NCBI GenBank assembly: GCA_904063045.1
Contig: CAJFCJ010000082.1
Location: 1 to 50,709 of the forward strand
Source: Dimorphilus gyrociliatus
Lineage: Eukaryota; Annelida; Polychaeta; Dinophilidae
DNA: 50,709 bases
Direction of reading: 5' to 3'
The notes under the pieces are model-generated. The model was not told the DNA's origin. It did not search any database and worked only from the letters and a program-made list of their open reading frames with translations. Position numbers and translations under genes: made by a program. How positions within the stretch are numbered: the first letter of the stretch is position 1; each line of letters begins with the position of its first letter. Positions 1 through 11,839 of the stretch are shown one piece after another.

Positions 1-236
1 TTAAACTTACTTGTTTAGAACTAGAAACTCATTTACTCAATACATATTCTTTACACGAAATACTGGCATTTTGTTAATTAATTTCTACCAAAAATACATT
101 TCTTAAGACTACTTGTGGACGAATTTGAAAGGTTCTATTTGTTTGAGTACTATGGTGAATTGATAAATGATTAGAAAGGACGAATACTGTTCTGAAAAAG
201 CAGAAATTCCTACAATTACAATACAACAAAGTACAT
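1..236. other. No gene recognised
   Basis: AT-rich sequence downstream of the stop codon of the minus-strand TSP1/C1q-like gene. No coding segment, repeat or RNA gene could be supported. Confidence 0.5.
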
Positions 237-1044
237 TTACCAAGTACCAAAATTAATTAAATACCATCCACTTGACAAAACTCGTATCCTTCTATTAAAA
301 AAGATTAAAGAAGCACCTCTTATAGTACCAATTTGTGTAAATGGGATTTCTCCCTGGTCTAAAATACCAGAGTTTCTACCAAAAAAGAATGCATTGTTTC
401 CTTCATGCATAAAACCTGACCAGGATGTTTCTAGTCCATCTTCACTGCTTACAGCCACAGTTTCATATCCAAAGTTTAAGAAAGGTTGAGGAGAAAGAGA
501 TGTTAAAGAAAAGATTCCCGATCTACAAAATGTATCTCTGTAATAAATTTTATCTTGAAACATGCCTACATTAATTCCTATGTTGCTGAAGGATAAGTCG
601 AAATTGGCTGTAATTGATGATGCTGTTGTAGCAGTTATTGAAAGGTAATAAAAACCATGTTTATTAATATTTAACCCATTTGTAGTTGTATTAAATAGAT
701 TTCCAGTGGCATAGTTTACTTTATGCCATGTGACTCTTCCAGTGTTGACTGATGTTGTTCTTGTCAATGATACCATAAATGCTGGATTTTTGTTTAGATT
801 ACACCGAGGATTTGAACATGGTTCTGTTTCAGCTGAATTTCCTTGACATTCCCCTCCACCATTGGATGGTTGAGGATTTGTACAATCACGAATATTTAAT
901 GTTGGAGTAAAATAGTTGCCAATTGGACACTGTTTGAGGCCAGGCAACTCCTTTATAACAAATGTAGTATTGTCTACAATCATTCTTATTTGGGAATGTT
1001 CCATTCTGACCTCCCTCACAACCATCATTTTTAATGTAGCATGG
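237..1044 (-). CDS. Chitin-binding (CBM14) - TSP1 - C1q-like secreted protein, C-terminal exon with one-base frame break
   Basis: Reading leftwards, the exon begins after a pyrimidine-rich acceptor (AG at 1045-1046). The first segment is the N-terminal half of a peritrophin-A/CBM14 domain, with the signature GTFPN-x-x-DC-x-x-YY-x-C (about 1041-949). Its second half, CPIGNYF..DC, lies in another frame from about 929, so a net one-base shift falls between 948 and 930. A short cysteine-rich stretch (GGGECQG, EPCSNPRC) resembles the end of a thrombospondin type-1 repeat. The last ~185 residues are beta-rich with Gly/aromatic spacing like C1q/TNF-like heads (moderate certainty). CBM14 domains bind chitin and C1q-like heads bind diverse ligands, so an extracellular recognition or matrix role is plausible. 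The break could be decay or a consensus error. Upstream exons were not found; mariner debris lies in the presumed intron. Confidence 0.6.
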
Positions 1045-1059
1045 CTAAGAAGGTGGACT

Positions 1060-1675
1060 ATCAAAACAAAAAAACGAAGAAAAAATCTTGAAGACCTGCC
1101 GAGATCTGGTCATCCAAAGAGGCTAAGAAAGAGACTAAAAAGGACAAGGGCTGGGAAACAGATTACTTTACAAAATGATAATGCCAGACCCCAAGACCCC
1201 ATACCAGTCTGTACACAACTGATTTCATCAGAAATTAGGGATGGTCTGTCTGTCCCCATCCCCCATACAGCCCTGATTTGGCCCCATCTGATTTTTGCCT
1301 GTTTGGATGACTGAAAGATCATATCAAGGGAAATGATTACAGTGAGCTAAAAAAAAGACATTAGGGAATTTTTGAGGAGAAAACCATCCTCCTTTTATTG
1401 GAACAGGATAGATCTACTTCCATCCAAATGGCAGACATGCATAAACAATTGGGGGGGGACTATTAACGAATAAAACAGTTAATTTTTATAGAATAGACTA
1501 TAGGCTATTACAAAAAAAAATATTACAATAAGTTACATCTAAGGCTCATATACAGGCCCAGAAGCAAAAATGAAGGCCAAATTTCCTATTTCTTGGTGCC
1601 ATTGAATTCTCTTGTAAACAAAATTTTTGTTCTTAGGCCAAATGCTACATGTTTGAGGGTGAACTGTTCTGACAA
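1060..1675 (+). mobile_element. Mariner-family transposon remnant (copy 1, internally deleted)
   Basis: The + strand keeps the linker DLPRSGHPK of a mariner transposase, then jumps to the C-terminal catalytic part (GKQITLQNDNARP, equivalent to the mariner HDNARPH block) followed by several stop codons. The remainder matches the copy at about 30.48-31.5 kb up to the shared 3' region ending in tttgagggtga. Roughly 470 bp present in that copy are missing here, so the element is inactive. It sits immediately upstream of the CBM14 exon, probably inside an intron. Limits are approximate. Confidence 0.8.
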
Positions 1676-2135
1676 CTAAAATTCCAATCTTTTATTTTTC
1701 AGTTTATTTCTAGAGAAATAATAATGAAGATTATAAGTCTTTTTTTTAATTTTTTCATTTTGTAATGGCTTGACAGAACTGAATGAAAGTTTACAGATTA
1801 AGTAACATATTTGGAAAGTATCAATAGTATTAGTTAAGGCATTTTAAAATGACAGCAAAGTGTATGATACTTTTTGATTGTACCTAATATTTTGAAGTTG
1901 ATGATATTCTATCACACAACACAATCAAAATATTTACTTTTCTTGTTTAAAGAGATTTTATCCAAAAAATATAACAAATATCTGAATTAAAGCCTATTGT
2001 TTAAAGTTTGTTGTATTTTATGTAAACGTTAGGCTTTTTAATCATTTGAAAATATTTCAATAGAACTCAATGTAATTATTTTACCAGTTCCAAGATATTT
2101 GTTCACCTTAAAGATAATCTAAAGAGAGAGAAGGT
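1676..2135. other. No gene recognised
   Basis: AT-rich intergenic sequence between the mariner remnant and the LTR-like repeat. No open frame of interest and no repeat match within the window. Confidence 0.45.
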
Positions 2136-2514
2136 TGTCAGTATATTGAAGTATTGGAGAATAGTTTTACTTGAAAGTATCCTCTAGATTGAAATTGGAT
2201 TATTGTACAAAAGGGTTTATTCGCAATAATAATACTTAAGCAAGTAGTAATATGAGAGTTCAATAGCAGAGTAGATAGTTCGTAATAGCAGGTTGCCAAA
2301 TTACCAAACTGTCTTCCAATGTTGAGGAGTAGATGGATGGTTCCAGTGGAGGTTGTTTCCAGGTTATCTTCCCAGGTCCTTGGGTCCAGATGGAAGCTGC
2401 AGAATGAGAATAGTGAGGATTTATATACTTTGAGGTTTGCCTCTGACATCCAATCATCACTTTACAGTTGCCAAAATGTGTAGTTCATATTTCTCTTTAG
2501 TAACAGATCCAACA
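2136..2514 (-). repeat. Candidate solo LTR
   Basis: On the minus strand this ~380 bp segment starts TGTTGGATC and ends CTGACA. It has a TATA-like box (about 2417-2427) followed at a suitable distance by AATAAA (about 2216-2221), the TG..TATA..polyA..CA layout of a retrotransposon LTR. Part of it (around 2425-2495) has a diverged relative at about 8885-8985, supporting a dispersed repeat. No target-site duplication could be confirmed, and no internal retroelement sequence adjoins it. Open frames here are read as chance. Confidence 0.4.
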
Positions 2515-2662
2515 TTTAGGAAGTTCTGTCTTATCAATCTCTATCTATAAATTGTTTTTTAATTGTAATGTAAAGTATTTGATCAGAATATATCTTCTTG
2601 AAGATGTTCATTGTACTTGATAAAGATATCTACAAAATTACTATACACAAATATACATTTAC

Positions 2663-5600
2663 TCAGAAATGAATAATGTCAATATATGAGCAATTTATAA
2701 GTAACTTTTTCAACATAATAGCCTGTTGTTCATTTAAATTACAGTTTGTAATATCAACTTCTTGTAATGTATTTGAAGAAGATTGCAAAGCTTCAAAGAT
2801 TTTTATAATTCCTTTACCCATTGATTTATTCCATGATAACTTGATGTTGACTATACATGAACACTTTTCAAGTAATTTTGCCAAAGCAGAAGTCTGTTCT
2901 TCTGTTAAATTACAATTAGTGACATCCACATTTTGCAATGTATCTGAAGAAGTTTGTAATCCTTGAAAAATTTCTACTAGTGCTTTACCCATTGATCTGT
3001 TCCATGACAAATTAATGTTAACTAAATTTGAACACTTTTTAAGCAATTTTGCCAAAGAAAAACCTTGTTCTTCATTTAAATTACAAAGTATGACATCAAG
3101 TTTTCGTAATGTAAATGTAGAAGATTGTAACTCATCAAATATTTTTACAATTCCTTCACCCATACAAACATTTTCTGACAAATGAATTGTGTCTATATAA
3201 GAACACTTTCCAAGTAATTTTGCCAAAGAAATAGCCTGTTGTTCATTTAAATTACAATAACCAAAATCAATTTTTTTCAATTTGCATGAAGAAGATTGCA
3301 ATCCTTTGAATAATTTTATAATTCCTTTACTCATACAAACATTTTCTGACAAATGAATTGTATCTATATATGAACATTTTCCAAGTAGCTTTGCCAAAGA
3401 TATGGCCTCTTGTTCATTTAAATTACAACTAGTGACATCAACTTTTTTCAATGTATTTGAGGAACTTTGTAATCCATCAAATATTTCTTCTAATCCTTTT
3501 CCCATGAAAATATTACCTGACAAAGCAATAATATCAATATAGGAACAGTTTTTAAGTAATTTTGCCAAAGAATTAGCTTGTTGTTCATTTAAATTACAGT
3601 TTGTAATATCAACTTCTTGTAATGTATATGAAGAAGATTGTAAAGCTTCAAAGATTTTTATAATTCCTCTACCCATAGATTTATTTAATGACACATTGAT
3701 GTTGACTATATATGAACACTTTTTAAGTAGCTTTGCCAAAGAAATAGCTTGTTGTTCATTTAAATTGCAGTAGGAAAAATCAACTCTTTTCAATACAGCT
3801 GAACACATCTGTAATCCTTCAAGTACTCTGACAACTGTATTATTCATATATGGATTTTGTGACAAATTGATGCTAACTAGATGTGAACACTTTATAAGTA
3901 ACTTTGCAAAAGAAAATGACTGTTTTTCATTTAAATTACAGTTAGTGACATTGACATTTTGCAGTTTGTCTGAAGAATGTTGCAATTTTTCATATATTTC
4001 TGAAAGTGCTTTACCAATATTTGGATTGTGTGACATATTGATGTTGATAAAATTTGAACAGTGTTCAAGTAATTTTGCCAAAGAAAAAGCCCATTCTTCA
4101 TTTAAATTACAGTTAGTAATATCAAGTTTTTGCAATGTCTCTGAAGAAATTTGTAATCCTTCAAAAACTTCTACAATTGCCTCACCCATATTTCTGTTAT
4201 GTGACAAGTCAATGTAGACTAAGTTTGAACAATTACTGATTAATCTTCCCAAAGAAATGGTCTGCTCTGCATTTAAATTACATTGACTAAGACAGATTTG
4301 CTGTAATACATTTGAAGAAGATTGTAAACTTTGAAATATTTCTGAAACTGCTCTACCCATGCATGGATTCTCTGACAAATTGATATAGACTAAATGAGAA
4401 CAATCACTAATTAATTTTCCAAAGGCTGAGGCCTGTTTTTCATTTAAAGCACAATTTTTTACATCTATCTCCTGCAAAGTGTTGGAAGAAGTTTTCATTC
4501 CGAAACAAACAACTTCAAATCCATCTTTCATAAGTTTGTTGTTTGATAAATTAAGTTTGGTGAAATTATCAAATTGTTCCAAGACAAATGCCAAAGACTC
4601 TGCTTGGACTCCTGTTAAGTTGCATGATTCAACATTTATACCTTGTAAGATTGGACAAGATCTAGGATTTATCTCTTTAAGAATTGTTTGTAAATTACTA
4701 TCCATAATTATGATTTTTGTTAAATTAATGTCAACCAAAGAAGGCATTTGTTTTATTGTTTTAATTAGATGACCCAAATCAGCATCACTTTTTATATTAA
4801 GGTCACTCAGATTTAATGCTTTGATGGATATAAAAAGTTCCTTGTTAGCTCTAATGAATTTGTCAATGATAGTTTTGCAATTGGAATAACATCCAACTAA
4901 GTTTAGAGAATCAATTTCCAAAAAATCATTTTTTATTAACCAACTGCTTAATAAAGAAAATACTTCCTTTGAAAGCAAGTTTTTCAAGAGACAAAACCAC
5001 ACTACTCTATTTTTGTTGTTGTAGTATTTAATAGTTAGAAGGTTTGCACTATTCACTTCAAAAGACAAAAAGTCTTTGGCACACTCTTCTTCATGTTTTC
5101 TTTGTTCAGATAATGTATGAACACATTGATTTGTCATTAATTTATGATAATCATTCAAAAAATGATGATCTATGTTGCTTATTTCACAATTATAAATTTC
5201 AAAATGTTTGAATCGTCTGTTTTGAAGTTTATCTTTTATCATTGTAAAGAAATTATCTCTACCTTCCACCTCAAATTTCTTATTTGCAATAACCAATTTT
5301 CTTAATTGAACTAAAGATTTGATGAATTGAAATTTCCATTTTGTAAAATAATTCTTTAAATTGAATGATTCATCAACAAACTCAGTGATGTATTTAGAAG
5401 AATAATTAATTGTAATTTGAGTATAATAGCCAAATAAATTGCCTGAAATATTTACAATGCAATTATCTTTGTGACATTTGCTGTTGTCTTTCACAGTAAT
5501 AAATTTATTTCCAATACATATTTTTTCAATATCTGTAAAAATTATTAAATGTAAAAGATCCTCTAATAAATAATCTTCTTTAACTAGGTCATTGTTGACA

Positions 5601-7441
5601 AAAAACAATTGACCTTTTAACCTTAAATATTTCAATTTTGTACAATATTCACAACAACAGGCAATTAATTGTTTTAAATTTACTGATGACTCAGCGAAAA
5701 AGATGTTTTTTAAATTTTTACCAAACTTATTAAAAATGATGTTAAGAGTATCATTATTTATAATTTCATCATGTATTTGCAATGTATTATCATTTTCTAA
5801 ACCATTTTCCAGCAGTTTCTTTATTTTATTACTAAAATTGAACATTTTTCTTGCAATTTCAGAATAAAGAAGAATTTTTTCAAAGAAAACTAAAGAATTT
5901 TGTTTAACAAACTCCATTACATTAAAAATATTAACATTATTTAATGTTTCAAAAAGTTTATTAATGTCATTTTTAAATGGTGTGAAGAGGTTAAATTGTA
6001 AATTTACTTTTCCATTTTTCCCCTCAATTCTACCAATTAGAAATTTAGCTGCAAAAAACTCTTGAAATGACAAATGATAAAATTGTACTTCAACTCTATC
6101 CATTTCTAAATGAATAATTTGAATTAGACCTTTAAAATTTATCCTAAGAAATTCAATTTTCTTTTCATCATTTTTTAAAATAATTTTACATTCTGATAGA
6201 TTTGTAAGGCAAAGTTGATAAAATGATTCAAGTTTATAATTGCTACTAATTCCAATACATCCACCATGTTTTTCTTGTATTATAGTAATTAAATCTTGAT
6301 AAATTTGATAAAGACTTTTATCATAGATAGAATCTCCTTTTTCCTTCCATACATGGAATAGTATCATAGCTAATAATGGAATATTGCATAGACTTTCTAT
6401 TTTTCTATTTCTATTGACAACTTTTTACAAAAATTCTAAACTCTTTTCAATATCTCCATCATTGAAGCATTTTTGAAAAAATGATTGCATTTGAGTAGTA
6501 TTCCATCCAGTTAATTCAAATGATATATCGCATTTGCATTTTAATTCTTTAGCTCTCCATTTACGAGACCATATTACAGTTTGAATATTACAATGTGGAT
6601 TTTCTAAAAGATTATAGAGAGGATGATCTTTTTGATAGAATTCATCAGCTCCATCGAGAAAAAGGACAACATCATCTCTCTTTTCATTAAATATTGATTC
6701 CACTATATTTTCAGTTATATAGGGAATATTTCGAAAATTTTGATCAATTATTTCTTCATAGATGCTTGTATCATTTCTAACTTTCCTTAATATGATGAAT
6801 AAGCATAATTTTTGAGAATTGACATTCCATTGCTCATTGGCCCATTTGTAAAGTAGATATTTAACGTGTACACTTTTTCCCATACCAGGTTCTCCTTGTA
6901 TTAAAATCTTTTTAAATCCTTTATAAAATATTTTATAAAAGTTTTCATAATCAAATTCTGTTTCTAGCAATTTAGAATCAATTATATCTATATTTTGTAC
7001 TTCAGATATTTCAATAGATGTTACAATATCAGAAATTTTAACTTCCGTTTTAGTAAAAGGAAGTAATGGAATTGTTGTAAATTCTTGTTTTCTTTGTATT
7101 TTACAATCCGAAATCAAGATCTGCCATATTGCTTTTGTATTTGATAAACATAAAGCTAATTTATCACAATGTTCAATTTGAATATCAAAGAGAATTGTGC
7201 AAATTTCCTTAAAATCTAGCAGGCATATTATGTTTAAAATTGAAGAAATTGCTAAATGTCTCTCCTCATAGTCATATTGTTTTTGAAGTGTACATTTCCT
7301 ATCATTATTTAATCTCCCCAATGATTCTAGTTTTATAGAAAATCTATCAAAGTTTAATTGATCTTCCAGTAATCTTTTAATATCATCTTTGAAGTAGTTA
7401 ATGCTTAATTTTTGTTCCGATGTCAGTGTATTTAAATTCAT
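2663..7441 (-). CDS. NACHT-LRR (NLR) protein, CARD-like N-terminus, intronless, one in-frame TAA
   Basis: From ATG 7441 one frame runs to a TGA at 2663, broken only by TAA at 6425-6427. Residues ~1-115 look like a helical CARD/death-fold domain. NACHT follows: Walker A GEPGMGKS, Walker B VVLFLDGADEF, and a sensor-like WSRKWR. After the TAA the same frame continues with the conserved LCNIPLL helix and a winged-helix-like region. About 12 tandem units of ~57 residues follow (core C-N-L-N-E-Q-Q, ..SLAKLL..CS.., LS.N..MG), each equal to two ribonuclease-inhibitor-type LRRs. NLRs are cytosolic sensors whose NACHT ATPase oligomerises on ligand detection by the LRRs. The family spacing between FF (before the stop) and LCNIPLL fits if the TAA simply replaces one residue. 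A stop mutation or polymorphism is therefore likeliest; readthrough, error or a very short intron (for example 45 nt from GTTTAG) are alternatives. CpG-poor. Confidence 0.88.
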
Positions 7442-8037
7442 ATTTCCTTGTAAAAATTATTGTCGAGATGTAGTTAAATGGAAGCCAATTTGGTAGACTA
7501 AAGCATTTAGCTTATTTATATGGCCTACTATAATGTCTGATTCAATATAACAATGTGGTGTAGTCCTATCACCTTAACATTTATAGTATAAATCTAAAAA
7601 AAAAGGAAGTGTACTTTGTTGTATTGTAATTTTTAGCTTTTATTTATATTAAAATCTTGACAATGAGATCATTGTTTAAAATTATCTTAAAATCTACCTT
7701 TTTTCTGTTAGAACCAAAAGCTCCATCTAGTGAGAAATTTTTCTGCCTTTTGCTTTTAAGAGGCACTGGTTAACTGATTCTTTTTGGTGGGATTGTCTGT
7801 TCAATTTTTGAATAAGTTTTTTTGTTTTTTTTACCAAAATTATCTCTTTTTATCAAAACGTTAAAAAAAATAATTCTATTTTAATCTTTTTCTACAGAAA
7901 ATGTTGAAATGGCGAATGAGTTCAAAGAGAAAATATTTGTGATAATCAAAGAGATTGCTTTAATCAATTTGATGAAAAGTGCAAAAACTTTTTGATTCAA
8001 TATCCAATGAAAATAAAGAGAGTATAAAAACAATAAA
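7442..8037. other. Upstream region of the NLR gene
   Basis: Non-coding AT-rich DNA upstream of the NLR start codon. A promoter must lie here if the NLR is expressed, but I see no distinctive element beyond generic A/T runs. Confidence 0.35.
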
Positions 8038-8228
8038 TTATTCATCTCTCTTTTGATAAAAACCATTCTGTTTTCTGTTCCATAAATAGAATGTAATTAG
8101 AAATACCAAAAAGATTGTGACACTTATTGTATACCAAATCAATTTGTTGATGATTTCAAATATGATTGTATTACTAAAAAATGATGAAACTGAACATAAT
8201 AGTTTAGAAACTCTAATCAAATCTAAGA
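8038..8228 (-). CDS. Possible terminal exon with one transmembrane segment
   Basis: On the minus strand an acceptor-like ttttcttag precedes an open segment of ~63 codons ending in TAA. It holds a strongly hydrophobic stretch (ISVTIFLVFLITFYLW) followed by a basic tail (NRKQNGFYQKRDE), the shape of the last exon of a type I membrane protein. No upstream exon was found and no family is recognised; it may be a remnant or chance. Confidence 0.22.
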
Positions 8229-8884
8229 AAAAATGAAGAATCATTTTTGCAGTGCCAAATATTCTCTACTGACAATCAATTCAATGAAAGAATATTTCAA
8301 GTGTAGTGATGAGAATAAACACTAGCTCATCAGTAAAGAATGCATTAAGGGCAGCAATGAAATATATTGCAAATTGCCTTGATTGTCCAATCCACACTGC
8401 AGAATTATCAATCATCTACGTCTGCAAAGCAATTTCAAGGAAAAGAGTAGATTTGAAAATAGAACAATTGAGGAAGGATTCAAGAAAATTTCAATAACCT
8501 AAAGTAGGTAAACTCTTTTTAACTATGCCCAGTTACATCAATCCCTTTACAAATGCCTCTCTTAACATCTGTTTTCATCATTGAATTAGTGACCTTCACC
8601 TTTCAATGCATATATAGCTATTAAAGATGTTAGAGAAGTATATGATAGTGGAGACATAGTACTTGGCATATTATCATTCCTAAAAACTGATGTCATCCAT
8701 GCAACTATTTTTCAACAGATATTTTTTCATTTCAAATAAATGCTTTATTCAGAATAAGATACTTAAGCTAATGATTTATATGAAATTTTAAAATCAGGGT
8801 AGTCTAATGGCTAATATAGAGGACAGAGAAAGCCTTATTCCAATTGATATTGTTTCCATATAGCTGTCATTTAAGCACTACTCT

Positions 8885-8985
8885 TGAGTTTGTCTCCAAC
8901 ATCCAATCATCATTTTCAAGTTCAAGAACTGTCTAGTTGATATTTATGTTTAGCAAGATGATGTCACAATGTCAAATGGTCAAAG
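8885..8985 (+). repeat. Diverged relative of the LTR-like repeat at 2.4 kb
   Basis: About 80-100 bp shares several matching blocks, including the core catccaatcatca, in the same orientation as 2425-2510. The neighbouring sequence does not match, so this is a fragment. Confidence 0.35.
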
Positions 8986-10509
8986 GCTAATTATATTATC
9001 TTAAGCATATTTTAAGCAGTTTCATACCAGTTTTCTAAAAAAAAACAAACAAAAAGAAATTGTATAAATAATAATTAAAACGAAACAAATAGAAATCTTA
9101 CATTCAACTTGAAAGTTTATTGTTCGACTATTAAAACGCAGAGCAGGTTTTGGCTTAGTTCTAATTAATACCACTTGACAATAGGTTTCTTATGTGTAAT
9201 AGATTATTCTTTGTTCATTCATCCAAATAGAACATGCCAATCAGGCATTACTATCTCTTTCCAGCCATCTATTTCTTTACTCTATCACTCTCTCTAATCT
9301 TCTATTTGTACCTATAACTAATTTTTGAATACTTACCTTTTCAACAGCTTTCTATAAAGAACTCTTTCAATTTTTCATAAGGTTTTCAGAAATTTGAAAA
9401 TCTACCAATGAAAGTTCCTGGTCATTTAGTGAAGCTCTCGCGGAACTAAATACTTACACATTTTTTGATAGGGTCATGTGATCGTATTGTATGCCAAAAA
9501 AAACGTTTCATTAAAACTCTAAAATTGTGTGATGGAGTCAATTAAATACTATCATATAAATATATAAATGTAATTTTCTAGGAAAGCTGACAACAAAATA
9601 TCATAGGATAATGCTCTAGGATTTTTGCTTGTCAGCATAATTGAGATAATCATTGCAAATTGCTGTTGTAGTTATTTAATGTCAATGACATAAGCAGGTT
9701 GGGATCAACAGAAAATGTCAGTCTTTTAATCATCTCTTTGATTATATTGAATTTTTGCAGGGATTGTTATATTTTTTATGTTTGACAAAAATTTTCTGCA
9801 GAATTTTTAATCAAACTGAATTGGCCTCCCTAATTCTGGTCTATTTATCAATTAGTTGTGAGAACAAAACATTGTGTTGAGGCCTGTCACTACATTATTA
9901 GACTATTATGACCTATTTAATTTTTGATTAAATGGTATGGTTGCCAATATTTCCTCATTGTTTAAGATGTTTATTGCCTTTTTAAAAGTGTATATGCATG
10001 TGCCATAGAAACATGAATACTTTTTGCTTATCTATAATTGAGAATTTGAGAAAGCTATTGTTATATTGTATCAAAAGACTGAAAAAAGGGTACAATTGCC
10101 AAAGTGTTCATACAAAAATATTTTCCAAGTACACTGCATTCTCTGTCAATATTCAAGCTTATTATTTATTATCAAAATATGTCTTTTATGGGAAGGTCAG
10201 CCAAGCATTGATGAACATGTTGTTCTGAAATAGTTATAAATTTAATTCTGGCTATTTGTCAACTTTATTAATAAAATGACTAAAAGTTTATACCAATATT
10301 TATGAGAAAATAATTTTAAGCTCTAATGAAAGAATTAAGAGAAGCTGAACAATTTTAGTTTCAAATATTTCATCTGTGGAGGAAATTTGAAGAGAGAGAA
10401 TTGAGTTTTGATGAATCATCAGATAGACTAATTTGTTTAAATAGCTTTCGAAAGGTTTTATTTTTTGTTCTGGATATTTTAAGACACTGGTCATGTTTCA
10501 AAAGAGCAA
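8986..10509. other. No gene recognised
   Basis: Long AT-rich intergenic stretch. Short open frames on both strands (for example near 10.0-10.2 and 10.3-10.5 kb) lack domain motifs or splice context and are treated as chance. Confidence 0.45.
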
Positions 10510-10740
10510 TTCGCAACAAACAATGATCTGGGAGGCTTCCACCAAAAATTTAACTCATCTTTTGGGAATAGAACATCATTTTACACAATTGTTCAAAAGT
10601 TGAAACATGAAGCAAATCTAATCAATGTCTTTGAAAAGCTTCTATCTGAAAAGAAAATCTGCAGAAATCAGAGAAAAACTTATAGGCATCTACAAAAAAA
10701 ATCTTTGAGGCTTGGGAAAGTTTTGAAAGATCTGAAATGA
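10510..10740 (+). mobile_element. MULE transposase C-terminal fragment
   Basis: An open frame contains TNNDLGGFHQKFN, matching the TNN-x-(V/L)-E-G-(W/F)-H-x-(R/K)-x-N motif of MULE transposases. It continues through the helical tail (LKHEANLINVFEKLLSEKK) to TGA at 10740. Two other copies in the window share this tail (37.4-37.9 and 39.0-39.5 kb). The N-terminal zinc finger and DDE core are missing, so this is a dead fragment. Confidence 0.75.
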
Positions 10741-11369
10741 ATGTTTCTCAACTACTGCAACTTTGTTGTTCAATTTATCATCCATAATGTGTGATTTTTG
10801 AAGTTTAAAATGTTAGTTTTTTGCACTGTTTACTTGACTTTTCTTGTAATGTAAAATTTTACTATTAGTTGCTAAATACATTTCTATAAGTTTGATAAGT
10901 TCAGGTTTACATTAAAATTTATCAATAATCTTAACTTTGTTTAAATATGAACTTTCTATAAATTTATAATGCAAGGGGTTCCCTGCAAACATACCCAAGG
11001 TGGGTGCAAAATAAGATCACTAGTTGCATTTGGATATGTTAAAATTGTCTGAGGAAAAATCAACAACAATTTTTTAACACATCAATGTTGGCTATATACA
11101 GTACCAAACAAAAATATCCATATATAGAAAAGAAAATTTTTTTTCAAAAACTCATTTTTCTCTAATTTTTAAGACAATTCCTTACACTTCTTTATCAAAA
11201 TAGAATATCAAACACAAATGAAAGACCTAGCTAGGCGGAAAAATGCCAAAATGACCTACAATGAACTTGAGGCTTTTTTGATTACAAGCTATTTTTTGCG
11301 GATGCAACAGAAAATGTTGATAAACTGAAAGAAAACTAATTTAATAATTATTTCAACTTTTTATGTTAT
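10741..11369. other. No gene recognised
   Basis: AT-rich sequence without a supported feature. A stretch near 11.09-11.12 kb (tacagtaccaaacaaaaa) faintly resembles a Tc1-type end, but no partner repeat was found. Confidence 0.35.
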
Positions 11370-11683
11370 GTGGAAGTCAAGTAACAATTTTGAAAATGTC
11401 AAAATCTTATATTTCAATTGTCTATAATTATTTCCAAGATTACATTTACCTGTTAAAATCCACTAAATTTTTATCATCTTTCATACATTTTAAAATTGTA
11501 GATGATACTGAAATGAAGATTAATTTAATCAGTCCACTAGTTGTTAAAAAAGTAGAATTAAATAAAAGTGAAGATTTACTAAATGATTCAAATGCCAAAA
11601 TTTTATGGAAAAATCTGCTAATGTCAATAAGTTGCTGGTTTTTTTCTCTCACACCATTCTCTTACATTCACCTACTTTTGTAA
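11370..11683 (+). pseudogene. Orphan copy of the last exon of the 42.3-44.4 kb gene
   Basis: The open segment aligns closely with the last exon of the discoidin-like gene (43970-44397). Shared landmarks are G-x-QV-x-IL, SIVYN-F/Y-FQ, FLHF/FIHF and IN/LI-x-P-V/L-V-K-K. In the intact gene this exon follows an acceptor ending tttag; here the corresponding bases read ttat, so the acceptor AG is gone, and no upstream exons are present. It then diverges and ends at a different stop. Best read as a relic of a segmental duplication that also involves 12.1-12.9 kb. Confidence 0.6.
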
Positions 11684-11839
11684 AAGTTGTAGAAATGTAT
11701 AACTATTGGTAATGAAAAGAAAAAAGATAAACAAGACATTTTCATTTCTTTCATTAACATTATTTATTCAACATGGACGTCATTTTCAAAAATATAAAAT
11801 TTCCTACATTGGTCAGGATCTCTTTGTGAATACATATGA

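Noticed and set aside
2138-2460. Two overlapping minus-strand open frames
   Set aside because: They lie across an LTR-like TATA/polyA segment, lack domains, and share no frame with anything nearby.
2676-4772. Plus-strand open frames opposite the NLR repeats
   Set aside because: They mirror the minus-strand LRR repeat and exist only because the coding strand is repetitive.
8306-10494. Several 60-76 codon open frames on both strands
   Set aside because: No splice context, domain, or composition bias beyond chance.
11446-11652. Minus-strand open frame over the relic exon
   Set aside because: The plus strand matches the last exon of the discoidin-like gene, so the minus reading is a shadow.
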